NCBI GenBank assembly: GCA_963920765.1
Contig: OY987251.1
Location: forward strand, 8,063,219-8,127,218
From: Ulota crispa
Taxonomy: Eukaryota; Streptophyta; Bryopsida; Orthotrichales; Orthotrichaceae
Reading direction: 5' to 3'
Length of the DNA stretch: 64,000 bases
Shown here: one piece after another, positions 24,114-34,801 of the stretch
Layout: the number at the start of each line of letters is the position of its first letter
Position numbering within the stretch: the first letter of the stretch is position 1
Notes under the pieces: model-generated
Seen by the model: the letters and a program-made list of their open reading frames with translations, nothing else
Database searches by the model: none
Told to the model about the DNA's origin: nothing
Program-made: the position numbers and the translations under genes

Positions 24114-25388
24114 TTGTCTCACAATTTTCCAAATTTTCCAAAAATACAAGCTGTTTCTTCATTTGTTTCAACCCGGCTGTTGGGCTATGTGGCCCCGGCA
24201 TCAGGGGACGTGGCAGTGAGAATGGAGCCATGAGTAATGACAAAAGAGTCGCACGTACGTGCACCCGTGACCCAGTGCATGGGGTATTGGGGTCGGTGGC
24301 CCGGCCGCCATTGCGGCATAGGCGGCACGCAACCAACATGCAAGACGCTTTTACAATTGACAGTCTAGTATTGCAATGGCGTGTTAGACTTGGACTCATA
24401 ACCTTGACGTTGACCCTCGAGCAGATGAAGAACAATTAGCACTTGAGTGCAGTGAAAACGTTTTGTGCTAATTATCGCTTTTTGGCTACACCAAAATTGG
24501 TGGGGCTAATCGTTTTATAGTACTTTTTGAAAAAAAGTAAAATATTTAGCCAATTTTTGTACACGGGTTTGGGAGTAGGAGCCCAGATTTCATAGTTCCA
24601 CTTGATGTCGCCTCATCCTACTAGTGCAATATTCTAATTTTTTACAAAACCATCATGAGATTTAGCTTTGATGAAAGGTTGAAAGCATCCAATTTTACAT
24701 CTGTAAAAAGAATGTAGCCATCCTTGCTACTCAACCATTTTTTGGTTAGAAAAGAAGCTAACGCCACTTCATCCAAAATATTTTCACTGCTTGACTGCAC
24801 TTGAGTTGGCTTTAAAAAAAAAGAATGGATTTCAGATCCACCTGTGTTTTGTAAATCTGTAGATGCTAAAATTCTCTGGACATACTCACCAGTCACCACC
24901 CATGTATTTCACAAATTGATAATCCAGCAGAAAACGTGTGACGTCTGGGAACAATCCCCGTTTTTTCCCCATTTTTTCCCCATTTTTTCCCCGTTTTTTT
25001 CCCCATTTTTTCCCCGTTTTTTTCCCCATTTTTTTCCCCATACCCGGGGTTTTTTCTTTCATAACCTTGACGTTGACAGAGTTTGCTTAGGTCTTCTCTG
25101 ACTGACGTGAGTGCAAACGAACGGTAACGATGTGCATTTGAGGAACATGTGGAGTGCAAACAAACGGTACCCATGGGAGAACGCGTTGCAAATCCCGGCA
25201 AAAGTCTGGATGAATTGACTTGAGTGTTACCAATGTGCATTCCAGGAACTTGTGGAAGAACGCATTCAAGGAATGCTTCTTCCCGCAGACGCATTCCCTT
25301 AGTTTCTGCGTAACCAATCAATGGGGTGGATCCATGCAACCCCCAAATGATGGGAATATTCACATAGAGATGTGGTTTTTTCGTTTTG
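24114..25388. other. Unassigned segment with a TTTTTTCCCC minisatellite
   Basis: Bases 24955-25041 consist of about seven TTTTTTCCCCAT/G units. The remainder has locally GC-rich unique sequence (24180-24330) and short direct repeats (GTGCAAACRAACGGTA near 25110 and 25156). A minus-strand open stretch of 85 codons at 24642-24899 has protein-like composition but no recognised domain and is not called as a gene. Confidence 0.5.
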
Positions 25389-26282
25389 CCCCTAAATGCC
25401 CAAGGGTGTTTTTCTAGTTTTTGGAAGGTAGTTTTGAAGTTCTTGAATTGTTTTTGCAAGATCATTATTAAACATCAAAATAAAATTGTAACCGTTGAAT
25501 CTTGAACTTCAAGGTTTCTAAATGGCACTACCCAAAAATAATCCAAAATGGTCTTGCGGATTTTAAGATATTTGTGATTGAATGATGATGAGTATGGAAT
25601 TTTTTGCTTTTTTTGGAGCTGCCCAAAACTTCTAATGCAAATTGGCAACTTTTGGATATAAAATTGGGAAACAACCACTTAGGAAGTGTTTATTGTTGTT
25701 ACTTCAGAACCAATGGCCCCTCTTCCAAATCCATGACCACAATTTCACAAATGAGCTTGCAATGCAACTGTCAAAACGCAACATCCTAATACAAAGAAAT
25801 TTCCAACTTCAATTATTGACCAAAAATCATTACAAATGAAAGATTTTCAACGGTGAATAGATTCTAATTTTAATAACAAAGACATTCCAATTGAAATTAG
25901 TCCAAAAGCACTTTTAGATTTTGTTAGATGTCAAAATTTCAGAAAAAAGGCCTTTATTGCCCAAGGGAGTGCCCAAGGGAAATCTTCACCTTTTGCTCAA
26001 CTTGATGCCCGTCTTTTCAATGTGGCAACTTCTCATAGGCTCCGTGACACTACTATTCACAACACTATTCATGACAGAAAATGTATGCTTGTAGTTAACC
26101 TTTCACCATAAACAAATGGAATAAGATATGGAGGAAGTTGAATTTGAACGGTGAAGCTAACTTCATTGCACAACTTTTCCAAAAAAATACCTCAAAACAA
26201 TAAAATCTATGCCTTCAACAGGGTTTCAAAGTTTCCTGAAATTTTTTGGACACTAGAATGTGGTACCTTGGACATTTAAGGG
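25389..26282. mobile_element. TTAA-family MITE with decayed flanks
   Basis: Left CCCCTAAATGCCCAAGGG, right ACCTTGGACATTTAAGGG, the latter nearly identical to the right end at 3505. Flanking tetramers are TTTG and TTAG, each diverged from TTAA. Confidence 0.7.
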
Positions 26283-26738
26283 TTAGACTCATTAGAACAT
26301 ATGCACCCTTACATGCAACTTGGTATGTCTAGGATGCATCCATGACCGCAAGCTTGCTCAAATCTCAAATGTCTCACAAGAATGGAGAGAACACCATGTT
26401 AGGTAATTGAGAAAAACTGAAGGATCATTGCGTACCCCATCTTAATTCCACATTGCTTTGAGCATATCATGGAAGACAAGTTTCAATAGCTAACATATGT
26501 TGCCAACCAACCACCAAGCATTGATTGTCTTTGGTTGACAATTCACCAAATTCTCGATGTTCCTTTTTCTGAGTTACAATTGAGTGAGCTCTAGCTTGGA
26601 GACGGCGTTGTCGGCTGTGTGGTGAGGCGGCCCAAATTGAGGAATGACGCTGCAGTTGCGAGCTTGTTTTGCATGTAACAGTACAGATGCTCATAGTTTA
26701 TAATATTTCTGTGCTTTTGTTCACATTTGTTCCTTTAA

Positions 26739-27092
26739 CCCCTAAACGTTGAGGAGGACATAAAACGTCCTCCGGCTCTGAAAAAAGATTCTGTGAATAA
26801 GAAAAAAAGTTGTTTCTCATCTGATTTTTTTTCAGAAGTGATCATGTGGTTCATTATGGAAGACAAAAAATTACCTTTTGAGATGCATTCATTTTTTTTG
26901 TAACCCAAATTGTGATAAGATTTAGAAACACGGTGTTAGCTCCCAAGCTGCCCTTCTTGCAATTTTCATGAGGGCACCATGCACTATTGACTTTTCCAAC
27001 TTTTTGAAGCAATACTACTGGTGCCCATGTGCAAAACACTGTACACTGCTACAGATAGGGCAAGCCACGGTGATCCATCCGTCCTTTAAGAG
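26739..27092. mobile_element. TTAA-family MITE, short (354 bp)
   Basis: TTAA at 26735-26738 and 27093-27096. Ends CCCCTAAACG and inverted ACTCTTAAAGGACGG; only the outermost bases agree. Confidence 0.6.
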
Positions 27093-27331
27093 TTAACGCT
27101 TCTGATCAATAAGAATGAATTTTTTGGTAACGAATGTCATGGCCGACGGATCATCCACCGGACGCGCCAGTGTGAATGGGGGTGTGCGATTGGGGTACGA
27201 ATGACAGGGCTCCGTCTCGCTCACCTCACTCTGCCATCCCCTGTTTCTGTCTTGAACTTCTCCTTCTCCGCTGCAAAGTAGCTTAAGTTACAAGGCGCTC
27301 TTGCTGTACGGAACACACTTTGGCTGGCAAC

Positions 27332-27775
27332 ATGGACTTGCCAAGGAAGAACAATCACGATAGCAGCTTCGATGCGATTATGCCTCCTCGCAAGGAGAAG
27401 GCCAAGCGCTCCAGCAGCAACAATTCGGCACTCGTAGAGCAGCAGGCGTGTTTCACAAGCAATCTTTGTGCGGCCGGTGCCGTGAAGACCCGGCGCGAGA
27501 CGAGATCGAGCTCAAATGCGCGCCAGGTCGAGCGCATCCCGAACGCGCAGGTCGTTCGTCGAATGGAGAATCGAGTGACGAAGTGGACCGGACGACCTCC
27601 TCCGAAGCGGGGGGATGTGACGAGGAAGATTATCAAGGAAGTCGTTGATTCCGCGTGCGGTTTTTGCTGTTCGTCTCCCGCTTCTATTGTTGCAGTTGAT
27701 GCGTTTCTGGAGGACGTTCCGTTTCCTACCAAGAGCCAGGCCATGGCTACGCTGTGGCCCGACGTTTCAGCCTGA
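27332..27775 (+). CDS. Small intronless protein of unknown function, copy 2 (147 aa)
   Basis: Paralog of the gene at 7565-7999. Start taken as the ATG at 27332 (begins MDLPRKNNHD). The N-terminal half is basic and Ser-rich without similarity to the Ala/Met repeat of copy 1; from about residue 87 the two align: RPPPKRGDV, KIIKEVV, SACGFCCSS, FPTK and AMATLWPD near the C-terminus. Copy 1 has three extra residues before the CGFCC segment. The N-terminal divergence, together with conservation of the C-terminal 60 residues, suggests the latter is the functional part. No TATA box is obvious; the upstream 90 bases are pyrimidine-rich. A 1.1 kb transposon begins seven bases after the stop and separates the gene from its ancestral 3' flank, so its polyadenylation may now be within the transposon (inference). 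Confidence 0.65.
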   Translation: MDLPRKNNHDSSFDAIMPPRKEKAKRSSSNNSALVEQQACFTSNLCAAGAVKTRRETRSSSNARQVERIPNAQVVRRMENRVTKWTGRPPPKRGDVTRKIIKEVVDSACGFCCSSPASIVAVDAFLEDVPFPTKSQAMATLWPDVSA

Positions 27776-27806
27776 ACACTACGGTAAAAGCACCCCTCAC
27801 CATTAG

Positions 27807-28065
27807 TAACACGATATTCATTAAAAGGGAAAAAGCTTACAAAGTGGGACTTTTGAAGGATTAAGGTGGTCACCTGAATTCAAGTTTCAGCGTTTTTTTG
27901 GGTACACGTGCCCTCATTTGAGAGGAGGAATTTGTGAGGGAAAAAATTTTAGTGGCTCAAACTGAATATGATACCTTCAAATCTGGTTTAAGGTGGCTAT
28001 TTTGGATTAAGGTGAAATACAAAATGGTACACATGTTTTTTCCCTTTTAATGAATATTGTGTTTA
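27807..28065. mobile_element. TA-flanked AACAC-ended MITE, nested
   Basis: TAACACGATATTCATTAAAA and, inverted at the right end, TAAACACAATATTCATTAAAA-like sequence followed by GGGAAAAA. A relative lies at 34210-34468. Confidence 0.65.
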
Positions 28066-28494
28066 GTGTCCCTAAGACAACGTGCTCATAAACCATCCAT
28101 CTAAGGGCTGAAACTGAATTTTGGGGGAGGTGAAACTTCTTGAACGATTTTTCAGTAATTTTTTCTTGAAAGACAAGAAGAATTGACATCTAACCCAAGT
28201 TATTTCATATTTTTTGGAGCTTTGTGGAATTGGGTATGAAATTTTGAAGTGGAAAGGCCATAGGTCTCTAAAATCACCCGCCCTGTCAAATGTACACTCT
28301 TTGTACATTTTGAAAACTTATGAAAAAAAGCATGTTGAGCAAGGGAACATTTGAGAAGGTGGGTGGTTTAAATGCTTGAATGGTTTATGACTAGACTACC
28401 TTATCCCCAATACTTACGTGTGTGAGTGATGTCTGTGACCCCAACACCTACTTGTATTAGTGATGTCTGTGACTAACAATTACAAAAATAATGG

Positions 28495-28620
28495 TTATGG
28501 GTGATGAAGTGATGGTTACAAGTGACAAAGTGATGATTTTGAGTGACAAAGTGATGATTTTGAGTGACAAAGTGATGATTTTTGGTGACAAAGTGGTGGT
28601 TTTGGGTGACTAGCATGAAA
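28495..28620 (+). repeat. Tandem repeat, unit about 21 bp (GTGACAAAGTGATGATTTTGA)
   Basis: Six degenerate units of GTGACAAAGTGATGRTTTTG followed by GACTAGCATGA. The same array with GTGACTAAGTGATGATTGTG units lies at 36838-36960, within the related element. Confidence 0.85.
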
Positions 28621-28900
28621 GTTTTGAGTGCCCCGTCTCACTATTAAAGAACACCTCAAGTTAGTATTATGAACGTATGAACACACTAAAGACATCTCCT
28701 ACACACAACTATACATTTTCAGTGATTTTTTAGAATTTTTGAAAAATCTTGATGTACAAATATTTGCAATTGAAACTTTCAAATTGATGCCAATATGTTT
28801 GATTTCCTCTTCCTAACTTGATACTATTTTATTCCGAAGTTCATCAACTAATTTTCCTACCCCAAAACCCTTAGTGTCACGCTTATGGGTGCTCCTACGT

Positions 28901-30243
28901 TATCATGTGCGTGGTCTTACGTATTTCCTTGTTCGCGTGTTTTGTGAAATTTGCTTCAATTTTCTTTGTTTTTCAAGAGTCTGGAAAGAAAATGGCTCTG
29001 ATTTGCTCGTGTGTTGTTCATTGGAATGATTGATCCTTGCCAGGAGAAGGCCAAATTCCGTTGGAGTAATTAGGCCGATCTTCTCGTCGTGGTGAAGGCT
29101 GGTCTTGCCGAGCGACGAAGAAACAGCGGATTACGTGATCGTTTCTGAGGTCGCCATGGCCAGCCGCCATAGCCAGGTCGTCCTTCTCCCAAGTTGTGTC
29201 TATTGCACTATATGTAATACTTTTTTTTTAATTGTTTTTTCTAGAGAGATCAAGTTTTAAGAGATTGATGGATACATGATCAAGTTTTAAAAGATTGAAA
29301 ATACATTATTCCTGATGTGCACAAATGTTTATAAAATTGTGAACGATTTTTATGATGTACTCGTCTTGTGTCCATTGAGTGTTAGTTGTTATATTTGAGA
29401 CTTGTTTGAATTTTTAATCTTCAATGAAAAAAAGCTGTGTAAAAGAGGCGAAATATAATTTCACTGCCATTTGAAACTGACTAAATTTTCTGCTTACTTA
29501 GCTTGAGATTCAAGATTCAAATATTGTGCTTTGAATTTCAAACACTATCAAGCAATGCCAAATAGAATTTGTGATTGTGAATTTGTTTTTAGTGTAAAAT
29601 GGGTGGTTTTCTATGTACAAATCTAACAATTATATATGTTGTTGAAGGTGAACTTGAGCTTTGATTTCAAAAGCATTGGTTGGTTACACTAAATGCCATC
29701 TTTAGTGTACTCTTGCTTGGTTGTTACCGAAGTAGTTAACCAAGTTATCAGCTAGGTAGTTAGTTTTTTCGTTTTTTGTTCTTATTTTGTAGTAAACCTG
29801 AGCTCTGTAGGCAGTTTAGGGCAGCTCACAAGGTTAACTTTTGTTTGTACTTAAGAAACTACAATCTGATTTTTGGATGTATGTTATGTATATAAAAAGT
29901 TTTGCATCATTCCATTTTTGTTGATAAGTTTGAAAGTTCTGATATTGCTTTGAACCATGAAATCTCTTTTGAGAAATACGAGTTTGAACTTAACGCTTTT
30001 GGACATCAAAAAAAGTGAGTGTAGATAGCTTATTACAACATTATCATTGTTGGAATTGACATGTTTCAATCTTCTATATCAAAGTTGTTGGTATTTTAGG
30101 TTTTCAAGCCACGTTCCACTGCCTTAGCAACATTGTTTTGAACACCTTATAAGTTGTTGTTTCGAGTTGATCAGTTTCAAAATGCATCTCACGTATTAGG
30201 AATGATCCCAAGTGTCGTTTTGGTAATTAGCTCAAGTGCTTAA
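28901..30243 (+). repeat. 3' flank of small gene 2, duplication copy 2
   Basis: Homologous to 8000-9370. It carries TGGCCATGG and CCGCCATAGCCAGG equivalents and ends at AAGTGCTTAA, exactly where a TTAA-family element has inserted. Confidence 0.8.
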
Positions 30244-31530
30244 CCCCTAAAGGCCCAAATGCCCCCCCAAGGGCCAAGTGGGGTTTCAAGCATGTATTTA
30301 TAGCTAAACTATTTTGTGTGCTTTTTTGAAATTTTTATGGAAGACAAGTCTTGCTTACCCATCGTACCGACGTGCGACGGGTGATGTGGGTCCATGCCCC
30401 CATCCCATATCCCATGCCTCCATTCTGTGTCCCTCATCCCTCCATCCCCCATCTCGTGTCTCCTCATTTCCCATCCTGTGTCTCCTCATTCCCCCATCCG
30501 GCGTCTCCCCATTCCATGTCCATGTCCCCATTTCATGTTCCAATTTCATACTCCCATTCTCCCATTGGCCCCATCCCCATCTTTGTGTCGCCCATCCCCA
30601 TCTTGTGTCTCACCATCCCATGTGACATTTCACAATTGCAATGACATTTCACAATTTCAAATGACTTTCCACCTTCCAATAACCTTTCAAAGTTCCAATA
30701 ACCTTTCAAAGTTCCAATGCCTTTTCATTAACTATTTCCAATGATATTTCACCTTCTCATGCCCTTCCATCCCCATAATTTGGTTATGGAACCCCATGCA
30801 CTCTCATCCCCATGATTTGGTTACATGATTCGGTTACGGAATTGTCATCTTGAGTTATGAAATTGTTGAGGACGACCAACCGCCAAAATTGTATTCAATT
30901 ATATAGATAGATGGGGAACTCAAAGATCTGCTTGGGCATCTAATTTTTTCTTCATTTTGACATGTATTGAAGAAGTTAAAAATGAATTTATGTAAAACAA
31001 GAGAGGGCAGGAAGCCCAAAAACTTCTTCAAAAATTCCATTTATTTTAAATAAAAATATGAAGTAGATTTTGTAGACTTATATATACTTGGGGAGCTTTA
31101 AATCATTCAATTTTGATTGATGAGATGAAAGTTATGAGAAGTTTTAGTTTGCGGGTAGGTATAGAATCTTTCAAAACCATACCTACCCGCAAACTAAAAC
31201 TTCTCATAACTTTCATCTCATCAATCAAAATTGAATGATTTAAAGCTCCCCAAGTATATATAAATCTACAAAATCTACTTCATATTTTTATTTAAAATAA
31301 ATGGAATTTTTGAAGAAGTTTTTGGGCTGCCTACCCTCCATCACTTTCTATAAATTCATTTTTATTTTCCTCAATAAATGTCAAAATGAAGAAAAATTTG
31401 GATACCCACACAAGTCTTTGAATTCCACATCTTCCATAAAGTTTCAAAAAATCACACAAAATAGTTTAGCTGTAAGTACATGCTTCAAAACCCCACTTGG
31501 CTCCCGAGGGGCCACTTGGGCCTTTAGGGG
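30244..31530. mobile_element. TTAA-family foldback element, 1.29 kb, with a proven empty site
   Basis: TTAA at 30240-30243 and 31531-31534. The first 20 bases CCCCTAAAGGCCCAAATGCC are mirrored at the right with few changes, and inverted similarity continues for over 300 bases, meeting near 31165 at TTTTAGTTTGCGGGTAGGTA. Copy 1 of the segmental duplication has a single TTAA at this point (near 9340). A Helitron-like insert occupies the left arm. Confidence 0.9.
30345..30911 (-). mobile_element. Helitron-like insertion, 567 bp
   Basis: The intact right arm of the host element and the related element at 60510 both read GGAAGATGTGG/GGAAGATGGGG, so the insertion is exactly between A and T, the Helitron target. 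On the minus strand it begins TCTATCTATATAATTGAA and ends near a GC palindrome CCGTCGCACGTCGG followed by CTTG rather than the canonical CTRR. The interior is rich in CCCATCC runs. No Rep/helicase. Confidence 0.65.
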
Positions 31531-31634
31531 TTAATGACACTAAATGTGCATGTATCCCCATTCTTTGAAGCTTTACATTCTTTGAAGCTTTAAATTTAGT
31601 TTTTATACATTTAGCCATATGCTTGTATGTATAT

Positions 31635-32026
31635 AGGTAAGGAATTGCTAAAGTCACACCCAAAACTACTAATGCCACATCCTGGTGAGCATGTAATTTG
31701 AGAATTTAATACTATTTTTTTTATTTGAGTGGACCACCAATTCAATGATGGCATTACTACCTCTGTCAAAGAAAGAAGAAAAAATTTAAACTTTTGTTAA
31801 ACTTTTATTGCAGCATTGCAAATTGTACATGTATATTTGCTTTAAGTAATTCAAAAGTCCTATATATTTTAGTTTCAAATTCAAGCACCTCCATTTTTTA
31901 AATGTAACCTTAAATAATAAAGGTTAATCAATCAATATAATTATCATTAAATTCTCACAATTTCATGCTCAAAGCACACCTTGGGGTGTGGTATTAGCAA
32001 TTTTGGGTGTGACTTTAGTGATTCCC
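31635..32026. mobile_element. GGGAATTGCTA-family MITE 1
   Basis: Left GGTAAGGAATTGCTAAAGTC, right inverted GGGAATCACTAAAGTC, then CACACCC in both. Sits in TA-rich target. It interrupts the end of duplication copy 2. Confidence 0.75.
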
Positions 32027-32065
32027 TATATATATAAATATATATAATTATATATTAATATATAT

Positions 32066-32098
<33 letters not shown>

Positions 32099-32498
32099 GG
32101 GAATTACTAGAGACACCCTAAATAACGAGACACCCCCTCTAAGCATGAAAATGTGATTTTTAGTGTTGATTTTGCTAATTTTTTAATTTGGATCTAAAGA
32201 TTTGTTTCTCCTTTATCATTCTAAGGTTATACTAAAAAAAATAGGTGTGCTTAAATTTCAAACTAAAAATATAGGACTTTTGAGTTACCTAAAGCAAAAA
32301 TATATCAAAAAATAGTATTGGTGCAATAATATTTCAATTTTTTTTGAATTTGTCATGTTTTCTTTCATGGAGGTGATATTGTTGTGATTGAATAAATGAT
32401 GGACCACTAAGTAAATAAAAAATATCACTAAATTATCAATTTTCATGCTCAGAGGGGGTGTCCCATTAGCAATTTAGGGTGTCAATTTAGTAATTCCC
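32099..32498. mobile_element. GGGAATTGCTA-family MITE 2
   Basis: GGGAATTACTAGAGACACCC at the left and TTAGTAATTCCC at the right, between two (TA)n tracts. Sub-terminal GGGGGTGTC copies are inverted. Confidence 0.8.
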
Positions 32499-32524
32499 TA
32501 TATATATATATATATATGTATATA

Positions 32525-32842
32525 GGGAATTGCTATGCAATTTGAGGATTTAATGCAAATTTTTTTGATCAAGTGATCCAACATTATTTTAATTATGGCA
32601 AAATCTGATTTTGAATTGAACCTTTATTGCACTATTGCTCTTTTTTTGATATATTCTTCCTTAATGTAAATTAAAAGCCCTTTATTTTCAATTCCAAATT
32701 CAAGAACCTTCATTTTTTTTGGATGTAGCCTTAGAATGATAAAAGAGCAACAAATCTTCTAATCCAAATATTAAGAAATCAACATTGAACTATCACAATT
32801 CATGCTCAAAGTTCACGCAAGTGTGTGGCTTTAGTAATTCCC
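32525..32842. mobile_element. GGGAATTGCTA-family MITE 3, left end eroded
   Basis: Left GGGAATTGCTATGC lacks the usual AAAGTCACACCC; right GGCTTTAGTAATTCCC is intact. Flanked by TATA repeats. Confidence 0.65.
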
Positions 32843-32855
32843 TATATATATAATC

Positions 32856-33159
32856 ACGCACATGCTTTGTGCAAGTTGGACATGTACAAGTAATGCAACA
32901 TTCAACTTTATAAAGAAAACAAACATTTGACAACTGATGCATTGGCCTTTTGGTCCTATTTTGAAATCAAAAATAGTAATTGAAATCATCATCTTGATGC
33001 AACTCTTTATTACATTGTTAAGGACGCTTGATGTTTTGTTGCTTTTCTAGCATGTAACTGGAGGCCGTTTGGTGTTTCATATTTGGGGCATCCTTTATTG
33101 TTAAAAGGTTCTAGAAATGGGTAGGAAGTTAGTCAATGAAATTCTCCCATTTAGTGAGA
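32856..33159 (-). mobile_element. Helitron-like fragment 1
   Basis: Minus strand begins TCTCACTAAATGGGAG after A, and near its other end has the same hairpin GCACAAAGCATGTGC as the element at 33403-33884. No CTRR terminus is seen, so the 3' end is uncertain. Confidence 0.45.
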
Positions 33160-33402
33160 TAGGAGGCTTGAATTCTACTCAAAGTTCTAATTAAGTTCAC
33201 ATTTAGAAACGGCTGATATGTTCCTTCAAATATCTAGTACTATTTTTGATGAGTTAGGTAGGCTTAGCAAGTTAAACTAATTTGCTAAGCTTTCCTAACT
33301 CATCAATAACAATGATAGATATTTTGAAGGAACATGTCAGCCATTCTTAAACGTGAATGTAATTAGAACCCCAAGTGGAATGTGAGCCTCCTACCTTATT
33401 TG
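33160..33402. mobile_element. Near-palindromic MITE between two Helitron-like copies
   Basis: AGGAGGCT...AGCCTCCT with arms continuing through ATGTTCCTTCAAATATCTA and GATGAGTTAGG and their inverses, meeting near 33285. Confidence 0.65.
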
Positions 33403-33884
33403 CTAGTATACATGCACATGCTTTGTGCAAGTTGGACATGTATGGGCAATCCAACATTCAATTTTATAGGAAATCAAGATTTCACAGATCAATTGGCCTA
33501 ATTTCTAATTTTGATGTATTTCATTGAAAATCAATATCCCATAATTGGTTCATGAAGCAACATCGTGTTTGTCCTTTTTTGTAAACCAAAATTAATATTT
33601 ACTTCATCACAATGCTACTCTTTAATACTTTGCTAAGTTGCATTTGGCTTTTTATTGATTTTCTAACACATGGTTGGAGGGCAATTGGTGTTCAAAACTA
33701 GGGCATTCTTTATTGTTTCAACTTCTAGCAAGAAGTTCTATTTTATTTTTGGAAAAAGTCATGGTTAGAGGGTGTTTGATCTTCTATATTTTAGGTGTCC
33801 TTTATTGCTTCAATTTCCATTGAAAGTTCTAGAAGGTTCTAGAAAAGGGCTCAAAGTTGAAATCCTCCCACTTATTAGTATAGA
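33403..33884 (-). mobile_element. Short Helitron-like element, 482 bp
   Basis: Minus strand: 5' TCTATACTAATAAGTGGG after A, 3' hairpin GCACAAAGCATGTGC then eleven bases ending CTAG. TC start, 3' hairpin and CTAG end are Helitron signatures; the following base is C instead of T. Non-autonomous. Next to it (33885-33918) is a (CATA)n tract. Confidence 0.6.
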
Positions 33885-33918
33885 TAATCATACATACATA
33901 CATACATACATACATAAA

Positions 33919-34801
33919 GGGAATTGTTAAAGTCCCACCCAAAATTGCTAACATCACACTCCAAGGTCCGCTTTGAGCATGAAATGTGAGAATTTAATGC
34001 TGATTTCTTTGATTTGGATCAAAATATATGTTTCACCTTTATCATTCTAAGACTTTATTTAAAAAATATGGAGGTGCTTGAATTTGAAATTAAAAATATA
34101 GGAATTTTGAATTACTTAAAGCAAAAATATATCAAAAAAATAACAATGGTTCAATAAAAGATCAACATAAATTTGTAATTATTTCTTCTTTCTTTCATAG
34201 AGGTGATAATAACACCATATTAGGTGAATTGGGGAAAAGAGTACATTTTGGGACTTTCACTATTTCTGTCATTATGTAAAATTCAACATATTACAAAAGA
34301 AAAAACATGCAATTTCTTGTACAATATTGAAGTTTCAGTGATTGTCTACAAGAATTTCAAATAATGTTTAACTTTGAGCTATAGCTGCCTACATTTATTG
34401 TATGTAAGATTAAGGTGGAGTACAAAATGGTACCTCTATTTTTTCCCATTTACCTAATATGGTGTTTAATGCTATGATTGAATGAATGATAAACCACTTG
34501 CATAAATAAAAAATAGCATTGATTTTTCAAGTTATATGCTCACACACAAGGTCCGGGAAGAACCAACTGCTACTTCAAAGCTAGCCGGTTGAAATGCAAA
34601 GAAACCATTTTCAATTTATAAAAGTTGCAACTAAAAACTGGATAAAAATGTTTAAATTTTTTATTTATAGTATAGTATAGAGAAAACAACCAAAGTAGTT
34701 TCATGATAAACTGGTTCAATACGGGAATTGACAGAAATCAACCAAAAAAACTCAAATATTTCCTAGACCATGTTCTTAGGGGTGTGGCATTAACAATTCC
34801 C
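33919..34801. mobile_element. GGGAATTGCTA-family MITE 4 with nested insertion
   Basis: GGGAATTGTTAAAGTCCCACCC-like left end and GGTGTGGCATTAACAATTCCC-like right end. Interior 33980-34200 matches 31690-31990 inverted. Contains the 34210-34468 MITE. Confidence 0.7.
34210..34468. mobile_element. TA-flanked AACAC-ended MITE, second copy
   Basis: TAACACCATATTAGGTGAAT and its inverse ATTTACCTAATATGGTGTTTA, then GGGAAAA. Relative of 27807-28065. Confidence 0.7.

Larger units (their letters stand above)
27782..28900. mobile_element. Composite AGGTRGRAGCACCC-family element just after the stop of small gene 2
   Basis: Left CGGTAAAAGCACCCC after TA (27780-27781), right CGCTTATGGGTGCTCCTACGT before TA (28901-28902). 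In copy 1 the flanking sequences are contiguous (GTGAACATTATCATG), so this is an insertion. Its right half shares the 21-bp tandem array with 36755-37231. A second MITE is nested at 27807-28065. Confidence 0.75.

Noticed and set aside
24642..24899. 85-codon minus-strand frame with protein-like composition
   Set aside because: No recognised family, no paralog in the window, no exon partners; kept only as a remark.
24893..25465. 190-codon minus-strand open frame with Gly/Lys/Asn repeats
   Set aside because: The repeat comes from a TTTTTTCCCC minisatellite and the rest resembles no protein; likely chance openness.
27355..27873. 172-codon minus-strand frame opposite small gene 2
   Set aside because: Antisense shadow of a GC-rich coding region; not conserved in copy 1.
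30314..30744. Pro/His/Ser-rich frames of about 100 codons
   Set aside because: Produced by CCCATCC-type simple sequence inside a Helitron-like insert.
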